Shown here: piece after piece, positions 1-6,378 of the stretch | How the letters are laid out: every line of letters begins with the position of its first letter | Numbering within the stretch: position 1 is the first letter of the stretch | Assembly (NCBI GenBank): GCA_964424205.1 | Contig: CAYRIF010000216.1 | Location: 1 to 6,378 of the forward strand | Source of the DNA: CAYRIF01 sp964424205 | GTDB lineage: Bacteria > Bacteroidota > Bacteroidia > Cytophagales > Cyclobacteriaceae | Length of the DNA: 6,378 nt | Reading direction: 5' to 3' | Position numbers and translations under genes: made by a program | The notes under the pieces: generated by a model | What the model saw: the letters and a program-made list of their open reading frames with translations, nothing else | Told to the model about the DNA's origin: nothing | Databases searched by the model: none

Positions 1-1853
1 AGATGAATCATAATAACAGAAATGTCAGCTGGTGAGACACCACTGATTCTACTGGCTTGTCCGATGGTGGTTGGCATTATTTTTTTCAGTTTTTCTTTGG
101 CTTCTGATGATAAGGCCTTTATGATATCATAATCAAAGTCTCCTCTGATTTTGAAGTCCTCAAGACTTTCCACTTTGCTCACCATTTGTTTTTCTTTCTC
201 AATGTAGTTTTCATACTTCACTAAGATTTCTGCTTGTTGCAAAACATCAGCTTTGTACTTTCTAAAGAATGTTTCTAAGTCATCATTTGCTTTTCGTAGT
301 GCCGCAATATTAAGTTGTGGTCGTCTCAATAGTTTTTCTAACTTAATCGTTTCTTTTATTTTGGCAGTATCCATGGTAACTAAAGTATCATTGATTTCGG
401 TAGGAGTTATCTTTTTTTGCTTTAGTTCATTTAGTAATTGAGCCGTTGCATTTTTCTTTTTCAAAACATTTTGTAGTCTTTCATCGGATGCTAGGCCAAT
501 AGCATGTCCTATTTCTGTTAATCTAATATCGGCATTGTCTTGTCTTAGCAATATTCTGAACTCGGCACGGGACGTAAACATCCTATATGGCTCATCTGTT
601 CCCTTGTTAATAAGGTCGTCAATCAGCACGCCAATGTATGCATCTGAGCGTTTGAGTACAAAAGGTTCAATGTTGTTTATATTATGATGTGCATTGATTC
701 CTGCCATTAATCCTTGGCAGGCAGCTTCTTCGTATCCCGTTGTTCCATTAATTTGTCCGGCAAAGAAAAGGTTTTCAATAAGCTTTGTTTCCAGCGACAG
801 CTTTAACTGAGTAGGTGGAAAATAATCATATTCTATGGCATAGCCAGGACGAAACATTTTTACATTTTCAAAGCCGGGGATTTCCTTTAGTGCTTTGTGC
901 TGAACATCTTCTGGCAAAGAAGTTGAAAAACCATTTACATAAATTTCCACCGTATTCCACCCTTCAGGTTCTACAAAAATTTGATGTCTGTCCCTTTCTG
1001 CAAAACGGTTTATTTTATCTTCTATAGAAGGACAATATCTTGGACCCGTTCCTTGAATTCTACCCGTGAACATCGGAGAGCGATCGAAGCCCGTTTGTAA
1101 AATTTCGTGAACCGTTGGGTTTGTATAAGTAATATAACAGCTTCTTTGTTCTTTTAGCGCTTCTGTTTCACCAAAAGAAAACTTTTCAGGATGCTCATCC
1201 CCAGGTTGTTCCTCCATTTTAGAATAGTCAAGCGATCGCCCATCTACTCTTGGCGGTGTGCCGGTTTTCATTCTGCCAGATTCAAAACCTAAGGAAACTA
1301 ATTGCTCGGTAATTCCGATAGCGGCATGTTCTCCTGTTCTGCCCCCACCAAATTTCTTTTCACCTATATGAATGACGCCATTTAGAAATGTACCACTAGT
1401 TAGAATTACAGTTTTTGCTTTTATTTCAATACCAATACTTGTTTTTACACCTACGACTTTTTTGCCATCAAGGAGAACACCTACCACCATTTCTTGCCAA
1501 AAGTCCACATTTGAATTTTGCTCCAAAGCCAATCGCCAAGCTTCGGCAAACTTCATTCGGTCGTTTTGAGTCCTCGGACTCCACATGGCGGCACCTTTAG
1601 ATTTGTTGAGCATTCTAAACTGAATCATGGACTTATCAGAAATGATTCCAGACATGCCACCAAGTGCATCTATTTCTCTTACTATCTGCCCTTTTGCCAC
1701 GCCACCCATTGCAGGATTGCATGACATTTGAGCAATGGTTCCCATATTCATAGTGATTAAGAGTACACTTGAACCCATTTTTCCAGCAGCGTGTGCGGCT
1801 TCACAACCTGCATGCCCTGCTCCCACTACTATTACATCGTATTTTTGAAACAC
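1..1853 (-). CDS. mnmG: MnmG (GidA), tRNA U34 carboxymethylaminomethyl-modification flavoprotein, 3' end cut by window edge
   Basis: With MnmE, MnmG builds the (carboxymethyl)aminomethyl group on C5 of wobble uridine 34 in certain tRNAs, using FAD and methylene-tetrahydrofolate in the cytoplasm. I translated all 617 codons in the window and found no stop or frameshift. Family marks seen: the FAD-binding dinucleotide motif GAGHAG at residues 11-16, SCNPAMGG with Cys45, GPRYCPSIE with Cys274 (the two conserved redox/catalytic cysteines), and GTTGYEEAACQG from residue 370. The C-terminal helical MnmE/tRNA-binding part ends with GQASRISGVSPADIS, so only a few residues should be missing beyond the left edge. 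The start is GTG at 1853-1851, giving MFQKYDVIVVG. An in-frame TAA at 1871-1869 closes the frame upstream, no ATG lies between, and the first internal Met would remove the FAD motif. The leader is A-rich without a Shine-Dalgarno sequence. A parS-like palindrome lies 19 bp upstream. Confidence 0.97.
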   Translation of the reverse strand, partial: MFQKYDVIVVGAGHAGCEAAHAAGKMGSSVLLITMNMGTIAQMSCNPAMGGVAKGQIVREIDALGGMSGIISDKSMIQFRMLNKSKGAAMWSPRTQNDRMKFAEAWRLALEQNSNVDFWQEMVVGVLLDGKKVVGVKTSIGIEIKAKTVILTSGTFLNGVIHIGEKKFGGGRTGEHAAIGITEQLVSLGFESGRMKTGTPPRVDGRSLDYSKMEEQPGDEHPEKFSFGETEALKEQRSCYITYTNPTVHEILQTGFDRSPMFTGRIQGTGPRYCPSIEDKINRFAERDRHQIFVEPEGWNTVEIYVNGFSTSLPEDVQHKALKEIPGFENVKMFRPGYAIEYDYFPPTQLKLSLETKLIENLFFAGQINGTTGYEEAACQGLMAGINAHHNINNIEPFVLKRSDAYIGVLIDDLINKGTDEPYRMFTSRAEFRILLRQDNADIRLTEIGHAIGLASDERLQNVLKKKNATAQLLNELKQKKITPTEINDTLVTMDTAKIKETIKLEKLLRRPQLNIAALRKANDDLETFFRKYKADVLQQAEILVKYENYIEKEKQMVSKVESLEDFKIRGDFDYDIIKALSSEAKEKLKKIMPTTIGQASRISGVSPADISVIMIH

Positions 1854-1872
1854 TCTTTTTTTATTTTGTTAG

Positions 1873-1888
1873 TGTTCCACGTGGAACA
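1873..1888. promoter_or_regulatory. parS-like ParB/Spo0J binding site, copy 1
   Basis: TGTTCCACGTGGAACA is a perfect 16-bp palindrome. It extends to a perfect 20-bp palindrome, AGTGTTCCACGTGGAACACT, at 1871-1890. It differs from the classic parS TGTTTCACGTGAAACA only by a symmetric T-to-C/A-to-G pair, and the CACGTG core is intact. The same 16-mer recurs at 1996-2011. ParB (a CTPase) loads at such sites and spreads along DNA for chromosome segregation and SMC recruitment; that role here is inferred from the match. The site is 19 bp upstream of the mnmG start codon, so ParB occupancy or an RNA hairpin could also affect mnmG expression. parA and parB are not in this window. Confidence 0.85.
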
Positions 1889-1995
1889 CTTGTTGATAAT
1901 TCAAACTACTTATGAGACATTATTGTTTTAGTTTTGTATTTCGATGAAGGAGAATTCTAAAACACAAAGATGTCTATGTACTATACAATTATAAA

Positions 1996-2011
1996 TGTTC
2001 CACGTGGAACA
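1996..2011. promoter_or_regulatory. parS-like ParB/Spo0J binding site, copy 2
   Basis: This is a second exact copy of TGTTCCACGTGGAACA, in the same gap between ybeY and mnmG. Its centre is 123 bp from that of copy 1. On the plus strand the two copies also share the flanking bases CTT, giving a 19-bp direct repeat (1873-1891 and 1996-2014). The perfect palindrome here does not extend past 16 bp. It ends one base before the ybeY stop codon (2015-2013). A transcript leaving ybeY would carry this palindrome as a six-pair stem with an ACGU loop followed by UUUAUAAUU, so the element could also act as a weak terminator. ParB binding is the more likely main role because the exact sequence is duplicated. 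Confidence 0.85.
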
Positions 2012-2012
2012 C

Positions 2013-2432
2013 TTACAATTGGCGCAAAGATAAACAAGCTTCTTCTTTTTTTCTCATTTCCTTTTTTTCTGCTTCGGATTTGTCGTTTTGACCCAGGAGG
2101 TGCAATATGCCGTGAATGATTACTCGGTGCAATTCATTTTCAAAAGAGACGTTAAGAGTCGTCGCATTTTCTTTTACCCGATCGATACTGATAAATATGT
2201 CTGCTTCAATTTCGGCGATAGATTCAGAATTGTCAAAGGTGACGATGTCGGTGAAAGTATCGTGGTTTAGATAGGTTTGGTTTTTATCGAGTAAGTAGGT
2301 GTCAGAACAAAAGATATAGTTTATTGTTTTGACCTGCTTGTTTTCTGATGCAATAATCTCAGTAATCCAGGAAGCAATTTTATTGGAGGCGTCAAGCGTG
2401 AAATCAATGTCCTCGGTAAAAAAGTAAACCAT
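2013..2432 (-). CDS. ybeY: YbeY, rRNA maturation endoribonuclease (UPF0054 family)
   Basis: YbeY is a zinc-dependent endoribonuclease involved in 16S rRNA 3'-end maturation and 70S ribosome quality control. The 139-residue product is at the short end of the usual family range. Family marks: TDIVTF at residues 61-66, corresponding to the usual T(D/N)VLSF; EADIFISIDRVKENA at 76-90, the conserved (G/A)DI-I-----V--qA strand and helix; and the metal motif beginning H107-G-I-L-H111-LLG. The usual HxxxHxxxxxH is here HxxxHxxxxxD: the third ligand position is Asp117, followed by KS and an acidic/basic helix. From memory I think this Asp-Lys form is common in Bacteroidota, so it is not a sign of decay. 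The ATG at 2432 lies 2 nt after the upstream ATPase stop, implying co-transcription and possibly translational coupling. No Shine-Dalgarno sequence is visible. A parS-like site follows directly. Confidence 0.93.
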   Translation of the reverse strand: MVYFFTEDIDFTLDASNKIASWITEIIASENKQVKTINYIFCSDTYLLDKNQTYLNHDTFTDIVTFDNSESIAEIEADIFISIDRVKENATTLNVSFENELHRVIIHGILHLLGQNDKSEAEKKEMRKKEEACLSLRQL

Positions 2433-2434
2433 TG

Positions 2435-2836
2435 TTAATTGACGTAAAAAGATAATGTTACTTTTCTTCCCTCATTCTCAAACGCTACTTCGTCACATAA
2501 ATTTTTCATCAGAAAAATTCCTCTACCCTCAGGTTTTTCAAGGTTTTCGGGGGCTGTTGGGTCGGGCAAATCGTTATAGTCAAAACCAACCCCTTGATCT
2601 TCTATCACAAAGTTAATTTCGTTTTTATTGAAGGAAAGAGATAATGTGACATTTTTGTCTTTGTCATTTTTGTTGCCATGTTTGATGGCGTTGTTCACAG
2701 ATTCAGTAACAGCAATCATGATATTGCCATAGATATCATCATTGAAATTATACGTTTCTTGGGCATTATCGATGAAGCTTTCTACGATTCTAATGTTTTC
2801 ACCGAGTGAAGGAATCTGTATTTTTATGGTATCCAT
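2435..2836 (-). CDS. RsbW/SpoIIAB-like GHKL ATPase (putative anti-sigma-type serine kinase)
   Basis: This is a 133-residue single-domain protein of the HATPase_c_2 type, the size of an anti-sigma factor kinase. The ATP-binding motifs are complete: the N box AVTESVNNAIKHGN at residues 42-55, with the general-base Glu45 and Mg-binding Asn49; the G1 box EDQGVGF at 79-85, with Asp80; and the G2 box EGRGIFLMKNL at 103-113. There is no membrane segment, receiver domain or phospho-acceptor domain. In Firmicutes such proteins bind a sigma factor and phosphorylate a STAS-domain antagonist, but neither partner is encoded here, so the target is unknown. The gene follows the large membrane-protein gene after a 95-bp gap and precedes ybeY by 2 nt, which suggests one operon. 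The leader is AT-rich with no Shine-Dalgarno sequence. Family assignment is firm; an actual anti-sigma role is inference. Confidence 0.88.
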   Translation of the reverse strand: MDTIKIQIPSLGENIRIVESFIDNAQETYNFNDDIYGNIMIAVTESVNNAIKHGNKNDKDKNVTLSLSFNKNEINFVIEDQGVGFDYNDLPDPTAPENLEKPEGRGIFLMKNLCDEVAFENEGRKVTLSFYVN

Positions 2837-2931
2837 TTAGTATATGATACGAAAGTGTGTATTAATTGTTAAAGAATAATATCTAAGATAAAGGGGGAAT
2901 CACAGATAAACAAATTCTTTATAACATTTTG

Positions 2932-5900
2932 TTACTTTTCTATTTCTTCAAAGTATTTCTGAACCTCCCTTTTATAATAAGGGTTCAGTTTTAAAGGAAC
3001 AGTCTTCAATAGTTCTATCTCTTTTTCTTTGGCCTTGATATATTCTTCAAACGCCTGAGGCAAACGTTTTTCATGTTTTTTTGCTTTTTCAGCTTTTCTT
3101 TTATCATCAAGTTCCCTTTCTCTCAAAGCATTTTCGGCTTCAAGCAAGCGGGTTAGTATTTCTTTTTGTCTTTCCATCATTTCAGAAGAAAGTCGTTTGT
3201 TAACCAACTCTTCTTCAGTTTTCTCCATTTTATCTAGTAGTTCTTTCATACCTTTTCCTCCCTTATCCCCTTTTTCTCCATACTTTCCTTCTCCATTTCT
3301 TTTTCCATCGTTTCCATCATTCTTTCCACCACCTTTACCAAACTTACCTTCCATTTCTTTGAGTGCATTTCGTAATCGTTCTTGTTCTGCTGCTAGTTTT
3401 GCCAGTTCTTGCGATAGCGCCCTACCCGACTTCCCACTTTTCTTTAGTTGCTGTATTTGCTGATTCAGTTGTTTTTGTAAAGCACTAAGTCCTGGCTGGT
3501 TCTTTTTTCCTTTGCCACCCTTCTTCCCCATTCCTTTTGCATCAGCCATTTGTTGCTGCATTTGCTTTAGTACATCATCCAGTAAAAGCGCAAGGTTATT
3601 AATAGAGGTCATAGTAAACTGTTGGTGACTCACCGCCTGAGATTTCTTACGTTCTTTTAGAGACTTGCTAGTTTCATCCATATGCTGGGTCATTTGATCT
3701 AGCTCACGTGTCACAAATGATTGAATTTGAAAAACCCTTTCGGCTAGTGCCAATAAACTATCTTGAATTATTTTAGAATCATCTTTGAGCTTCAGTTGTT
3801 TTTGTGAAAGTGTTACAAACCGCGGGTCACTTTGCTTGACTTTTTTGAAATCACCCATTAAAGACTCTTGATTGAAAGACAGCGTCACTAAATTATCGAC
3901 AACAGCCCGCATGTCATCTAGGTTTTCCATCATCATCTCCATTTCCATGCTGTTTTGCATTTGCTTCATTTTGTCCGCCATTTTTTTCATTTCTCCTGCG
4001 GCGGTTTTCTGTGACTTGGAGGCCTTTTTCTTTTTCCCCTTTTCTAGTTCCTCTTTACTTTGTTTCTGTGATTTTTCTATTTTACCTTCTTCCTCTGATG
4101 TATCAGGCATGGACTCAGGGTTTTTCCTGTCCTGGTTCATCTCATTTAATTCGTCCATTTCTTTTTTGAAATCTTCGAATTTTTTATTCATATCTTCCTG
4201 ATTATCAGACAGTTCCTCTTTTTTATTCTCTTTTTCTAATGTTTTTTCAGCTAGCTTTTCTTGCTCCTTTGATAGTTCCTCTAATGCTTTGATATTGTCT
4301 TCTAGTTTGTAATCAAACTTCATTTTTTTGAAAAGCGCTAACGCACGCTCTAGTTCTTTTTCTAGATTGTCTTCTTTGTTATTGAGTTTGTCCATCAGTT
4401 CTTGTACCTCATCTTTACTCCGGTTTTCTTCCAGTAGTTTTTGCAACTCTTCATATAGCTTTTTTGTTTCCTCATCTAGCAACTCATTCATCAAGTCTTG
4501 CAGTTGCTTTGCCTTTTCTTTTATTTTTTCATTTGACTTATCAAAGCGTTCTCGCTTCATGTCATTTGATTCATTAATTTCTTTTAGCTTTTCAACTGCG
4601 TTATTCAGTTCATCACGCTTTTTTAGAATGTCTTCCAATCGTTTTTTGTCTCCCCATTGCAAATTCTTTTTTGTTTTGAGTTTGTTCTGCTCCTTTTTTA
4701 AACTTTCTTTTAATGCTTTCGCTTTTTTCAGCGTTTCATCAATTTGCTTCTCCGCAGTTTTAGCTGATTTTGACAAGTTTTCTTTTAATGCTTCTTTGGT
4801 AGGAACGTTAAAAAAATAATGAGCAGTGGTGACAGATTTTCTTCCATTTACACCATCATTATCCCAAACTTTTAAGAAGTATTCTACCTTTTCTCCTTCT
4901 TTTAGCTTTAGAGAATCCAACATCATTTTGTAGAAAAAACTTTGGTTGGTTTGCTGGTTGTTGATTGGAATATTTCTGGCTTTAAAACTGTTTTTAGTGT
5001 TTTTGTTTTGTCCCAGCACTTTATAAAAAACATTTAGTTTAGACAAGCCGTAATCATCGGTAATATTACCTCCTAAAACCATAAAACTAAACAGCGTGGT
5101 GTCTTGAAATTGCTCTAGGCTAATTTTTGGATACTGGTCAGGTGTAACCTCGATATGGTATTGTAAGGCTTCTTTATTCTCACCATATTTATTCTTCAAT
5201 TTTAGTGTATAGTCTTGTGACATATTAGCGGCAATAGAAACTATAAATAATTGATTGTCAGATGGTTGTATAGTTTTTTGTCTCTTTTCTTTTTGAAAGG
5301 AAACGATCATTTTATCTACCGCTAATGTACGAAATTGCCATGTTATTTTCGTCCCTTCTGGTACCTGGAGGTTTCCAGTGTTTTTGAAAGATTCGTTTTT
5401 TATTTTCACATATTTTGGATAGCGCAAATCAACCGTGAAATTTTTTAGATTTGGGCGTGAAATCACGCTGATTTTGTATTCTTTTGATGAGAATCCTGCA
5501 GCATCGAACACGAAAGATTCGTCTTTCTGAATTTTTAGAAAATCATATTTATATCGACCACTTTTAGTGCGTTGCATTTTGACTTTTCTTCCGCCAGATA
5601 TCATGTAGGCTGCTTCAGGAATTGCACTGCCAGTAAAATTTAAGAATACGGTATAATCTTCATTTTTGAATGCCTGTAATTTTTGGTTTTCTAATACAAA
5701 TTGAAAAGGTGCTTGCGGAATAAAGGCTTTATTATATTGGATAATTTTATTTGTATTATCCTTCAAAAAACTAGGCGCTAAGATTAATAGAAGCATTGTG
5801 ATTCCAGCAGGAATTAGTAAATACTTGAGGTGTTTTTTGTTTTCATTAAATGAAATAGCATTGCTGAAAGGGATAACTGAAATTGCTTTTGTTCTTTGAG

Positions 5901-6291
5901 CAATACTTGCAGAAATTAATTCATTTTGTCCATTGTTTTCCTCTTGTAACTGCAGTGTATTTAGTAACCGATCTTTTATTTCAGGAAAATAGTTTCCTAT
6001 TTGGCGGGCTGCTTCTTTATTGCTGATGGGCTTGTTGAGCGATAGGAGTTTAGTAAGCGGATCAAATAACCATTTGTAACTAACAAAAAGAGTGATGACA
6101 ATAAAGCCAAAAAACAAAATGGCTCGAAGGAATGAGTTAAATCCAATAGCAGACTCTAGGGAATTAAAAAACAGATACACAGAAAGCAAAGCTCCAACCA
6201 AAAAAATCGCTCCTTTTAGCAGCTTGTTTTGATAATACTTTTTTTTGAAAGTATTAAGTTTGGTGATGAGCACGTTTTCCTGTTTGGACAT
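2932..6291 (-). CDS. Giant membrane-anchored coiled-coil protein of the DUF4175 type
   Basis: The 1119-residue product has no established function. I assign it to the DUF4175-type Bacteroidota proteins from its architecture and motifs, without a search. Three hydrophobic segments lie at about 24-43, 52-72 and 156-173. Lys-rich stretches precede segments 1 and 3, so positive-inside reasoning puts residues 174-1119 in the periplasm. Residues 190-495 are beta-rich and Ig-like, ending with DDYGLSKL (412-419) and KVWDNDGVNG (474-483). From about 500 to 760 the protein is Lys/Glu-rich predicted coiled coil. A Met-rich helix (768-794), Gly/Lys linkers (about 919-930 and 982-1014) and further helices follow. 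The C-terminus is compact, with LLKTVPLKLNPYYKREV at 1094-1110. The sequence contains no cysteine. The ATG at 6291 has an A-rich leader (ATAAATA) and opens the operon. The composition invites spurious matches to myosin-like or SMC proteins. Confidence 0.85.
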   Translation of the reverse strand: MSKQENVLITKLNTFKKKYYQNKLLKGAIFLVGALLSVYLFFNSLESAIGFNSFLRAILFFGFIVITLFVSYKWLFDPLTKLLSLNKPISNKEAARQIGNYFPEIKDRLLNTLQLQEENNGQNELISASIAQRTKAISVIPFSNAISFNENKKHLKYLLIPAGITMLLLILAPSFLKDNTNKIIQYNKAFIPQAPFQFVLENQKLQAFKNEDYTVFLNFTGSAIPEAAYMISGGRKVKMQRTKSGRYKYDFLKIQKDESFVFDAAGFSSKEYKISVISRPNLKNFTVDLRYPKYVKIKNESFKNTGNLQVPEGTKITWQFRTLAVDKMIVSFQKEKRQKTIQPSDNQLFIVSIAANMSQDYTLKLKNKYGENKEALQYHIEVTPDQYPKISLEQFQDTTLFSFMVLGGNITDDYGLSKLNVFYKVLGQNKNTKNSFKARNIPINNQQTNQSFFYKMMLDSLKLKEGEKVEYFLKVWDNDGVNGRKSVTTAHYFFNVPTKEALKENLSKSAKTAEKQIDETLKKAKALKESLKKEQNKLKTKKNLQWGDKKRLEDILKKRDELNNAVEKLKEINESNDMKRERFDKSNEKIKEKAKQLQDLMNELLDEETKKLYEELQKLLEENRSKDEVQELMDKLNNKEDNLEKELERALALFKKMKFDYKLEDNIKALEELSKEQEKLAEKTLEKENKKEELSDNQEDMNKKFEDFKKEMDELNEMNQDRKNPESMPDTSEEEGKIEKSQKQSKEELEKGKKKKASKSQKTAAGEMKKMADKMKQMQNSMEMEMMMENLDDMRAVVDNLVTLSFNQESLMGDFKKVKQSDPRFVTLSQKQLKLKDDSKIIQDSLLALAERVFQIQSFVTRELDQMTQHMDETSKSLKERKKSQAVSHQQFTMTSINNLALLLDDVLKQMQQQMADAKGMGKKGGKGKKNQPGLSALQKQLNQQIQQLKKSGKSGRALSQELAKLAAEQERLRNALKEMEGKFGKGGGKNDGNDGKRNGEGKYGEKGDKGGKGMKELLDKMEKTEEELVNKRLSSEMMERQKEILTRLLEAENALRERELDDKRKAEKAKKHEKRLPQAFEEYIKAKEKEIELLKTVPLKLNPYYKREVQKYFEEIEK
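3250..3348 (-). repeat. Gly/Lys-rich low-complexity linker coding segment inside the DUF4175-type gene
   Basis: This segment encodes residues 982-1014 of the large membrane protein, of which 14 of 33 are Gly and 8 are Lys, the rest mostly Asp, Asn and Glu. The pattern is an irregular G-K-x-G repetition, not an exact tandem repeat. At the DNA level there are short reiterations of TTTCCATC and TTTCC near 3301-3330. The segment separates two helical regions and is probably a flexible, disordered hinge. Such reiterated DNA is prone to length variation between strains. A shorter relative lies at residues 919-930. Confidence 0.6.
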
Positions 6292-6318
6292 TATTTATGA
6301 TAGTAGCAAAAAGCTAAA

Positions 6319-6326
6319 CAAAATTA
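6319..6326 (-). promoter_or_regulatory. Possible Bacteroidota -7 promoter element for the operon
   Basis: On the minus strand this reads TAATTTTG, an exact match to the Bacteroidota primary-sigma -7 consensus TAnnTTTG. It sits 27 bp upstream of the ATG of the large membrane-protein gene, which would give a short leader of about 20 nt. I see no TTG or TTTG at the expected spacing of about 19-21 bp upstream, so the -33 element is missing or degenerate. In such AT-rich DNA one eight-base match is weak evidence. Confidence 0.3.
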
Positions 6327-6378
6327 TAGAATACTTTTATTTAAATACTATAAACTGAAAATAAAGCAATTTTGTTGT

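Noticed and set aside
1372..1724. Overlapping plus-strand open frames opposite mnmG, with others near 253-441 and 815-1027
   Set aside because: Antisense shadows of mnmG, which is continuous and fully family-like on the minus strand.
1891..1899. DnaA-box-like TTATCAACA on the minus strand directly beside parS copy 1
   Set aside because: One mismatch to TTATCCACA and I found no cluster of further boxes or clear unwinding element, so it does not support an oriC in this window.
2088..2270. Plus-strand 60-codon open frame opposite ybeY
   Set aside because: It lies wholly antisense to ybeY, whose family motifs are clear, and it shows no motif of its own.
2837..2940. Possible terminator or separate promoter in the 95-bp gap before the ATPase gene
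   Set aside because: Only a 4-bp stem (TAAC/GTTA) near 2922-2934 and no TAnnTTTG match in either reading, so nothing supportable.
3710..3723. Another CACGTG hexamer inside the large membrane-protein gene (near 3713-3718)
   Set aside because: The arms do not match parS (AGCTCACGTGTCAC), so it is a chance hexamer in coding sequence.
2932..4800. Similarity of the coiled-coil half to SMC, myosin or kinesin-like proteins
   Set aside because: Driven by Lys/Glu composition. There is no Walker A, Walker B or ABC signature, and the N-terminal membrane segments and Ig-like region do not fit those families.
4328..4819. Long plus-strand open frame (163 codons) rich in Ser and Phe, with similar ones at 3197-3463 and 3872-4201
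   Set aside because: These are the antisense of the Lys/Glu/Gly-rich coding strand of the large membrane protein (Lys codons read as Phe, Glu codons as Ser). Low complexity and no recognisable domain.

Overview
The window is an AT-rich stretch of a chromosome from the phylum Bacteroidota, possibly Cytophagales or Flavobacteriia. Three things suggest this. The giant DUF4175-type membrane protein is typical of the phylum. The YbeY active site ends in Asp instead of the third His. None of the four gene starts has a Shine-Dalgarno sequence; the leaders are A-rich instead. I cannot name the genus.

All four genes lie on the minus strand, so transcription runs from high to low coordinates. 6291-2932 encodes a 1119-residue membrane-anchored protein with a beta-rich region, a long Lys/Glu-rich coiled-coil half and no cysteine. 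2836-2435 encodes a small RsbW/SpoIIAB-like GHKL ATPase or anti-sigma-type kinase. 2432-2013 encodes the rRNA-maturation RNase YbeY, starting only 2 nt after the ATPase stop codon. 1853 to the left edge encodes nearly all of the tRNA-modification flavoprotein MnmG (GidA), which starts at GTG and probably lacks only its last few codons. No plus-strand gene, tRNA, rRNA, CRISPR array or insertion sequence is evident.

The most striking non-coding signal is in the 159-bp gap between ybeY and mnmG. Two perfect copies of the 16-bp palindrome TGTTCCACGTGGAACA (1873-1888 and 1996-2011) lie with centres 123 bp apart. They match the ParB/Spo0J centromere site parS with two symmetric substitutions from the classic form. 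One copy sits 19 bp upstream of the mnmG start and the other begins immediately after the ybeY stop. This suggests an origin-proximal segregation locus placed between two translation-related genes.

YbeY and MnmG act on the translation machinery (16S rRNA maturation/ribosome quality control and wobble-uridine modification). The two upstream genes have no established role in that process. The large envelope protein with a tightly linked switch-type ATPase is the least understood part of the window.
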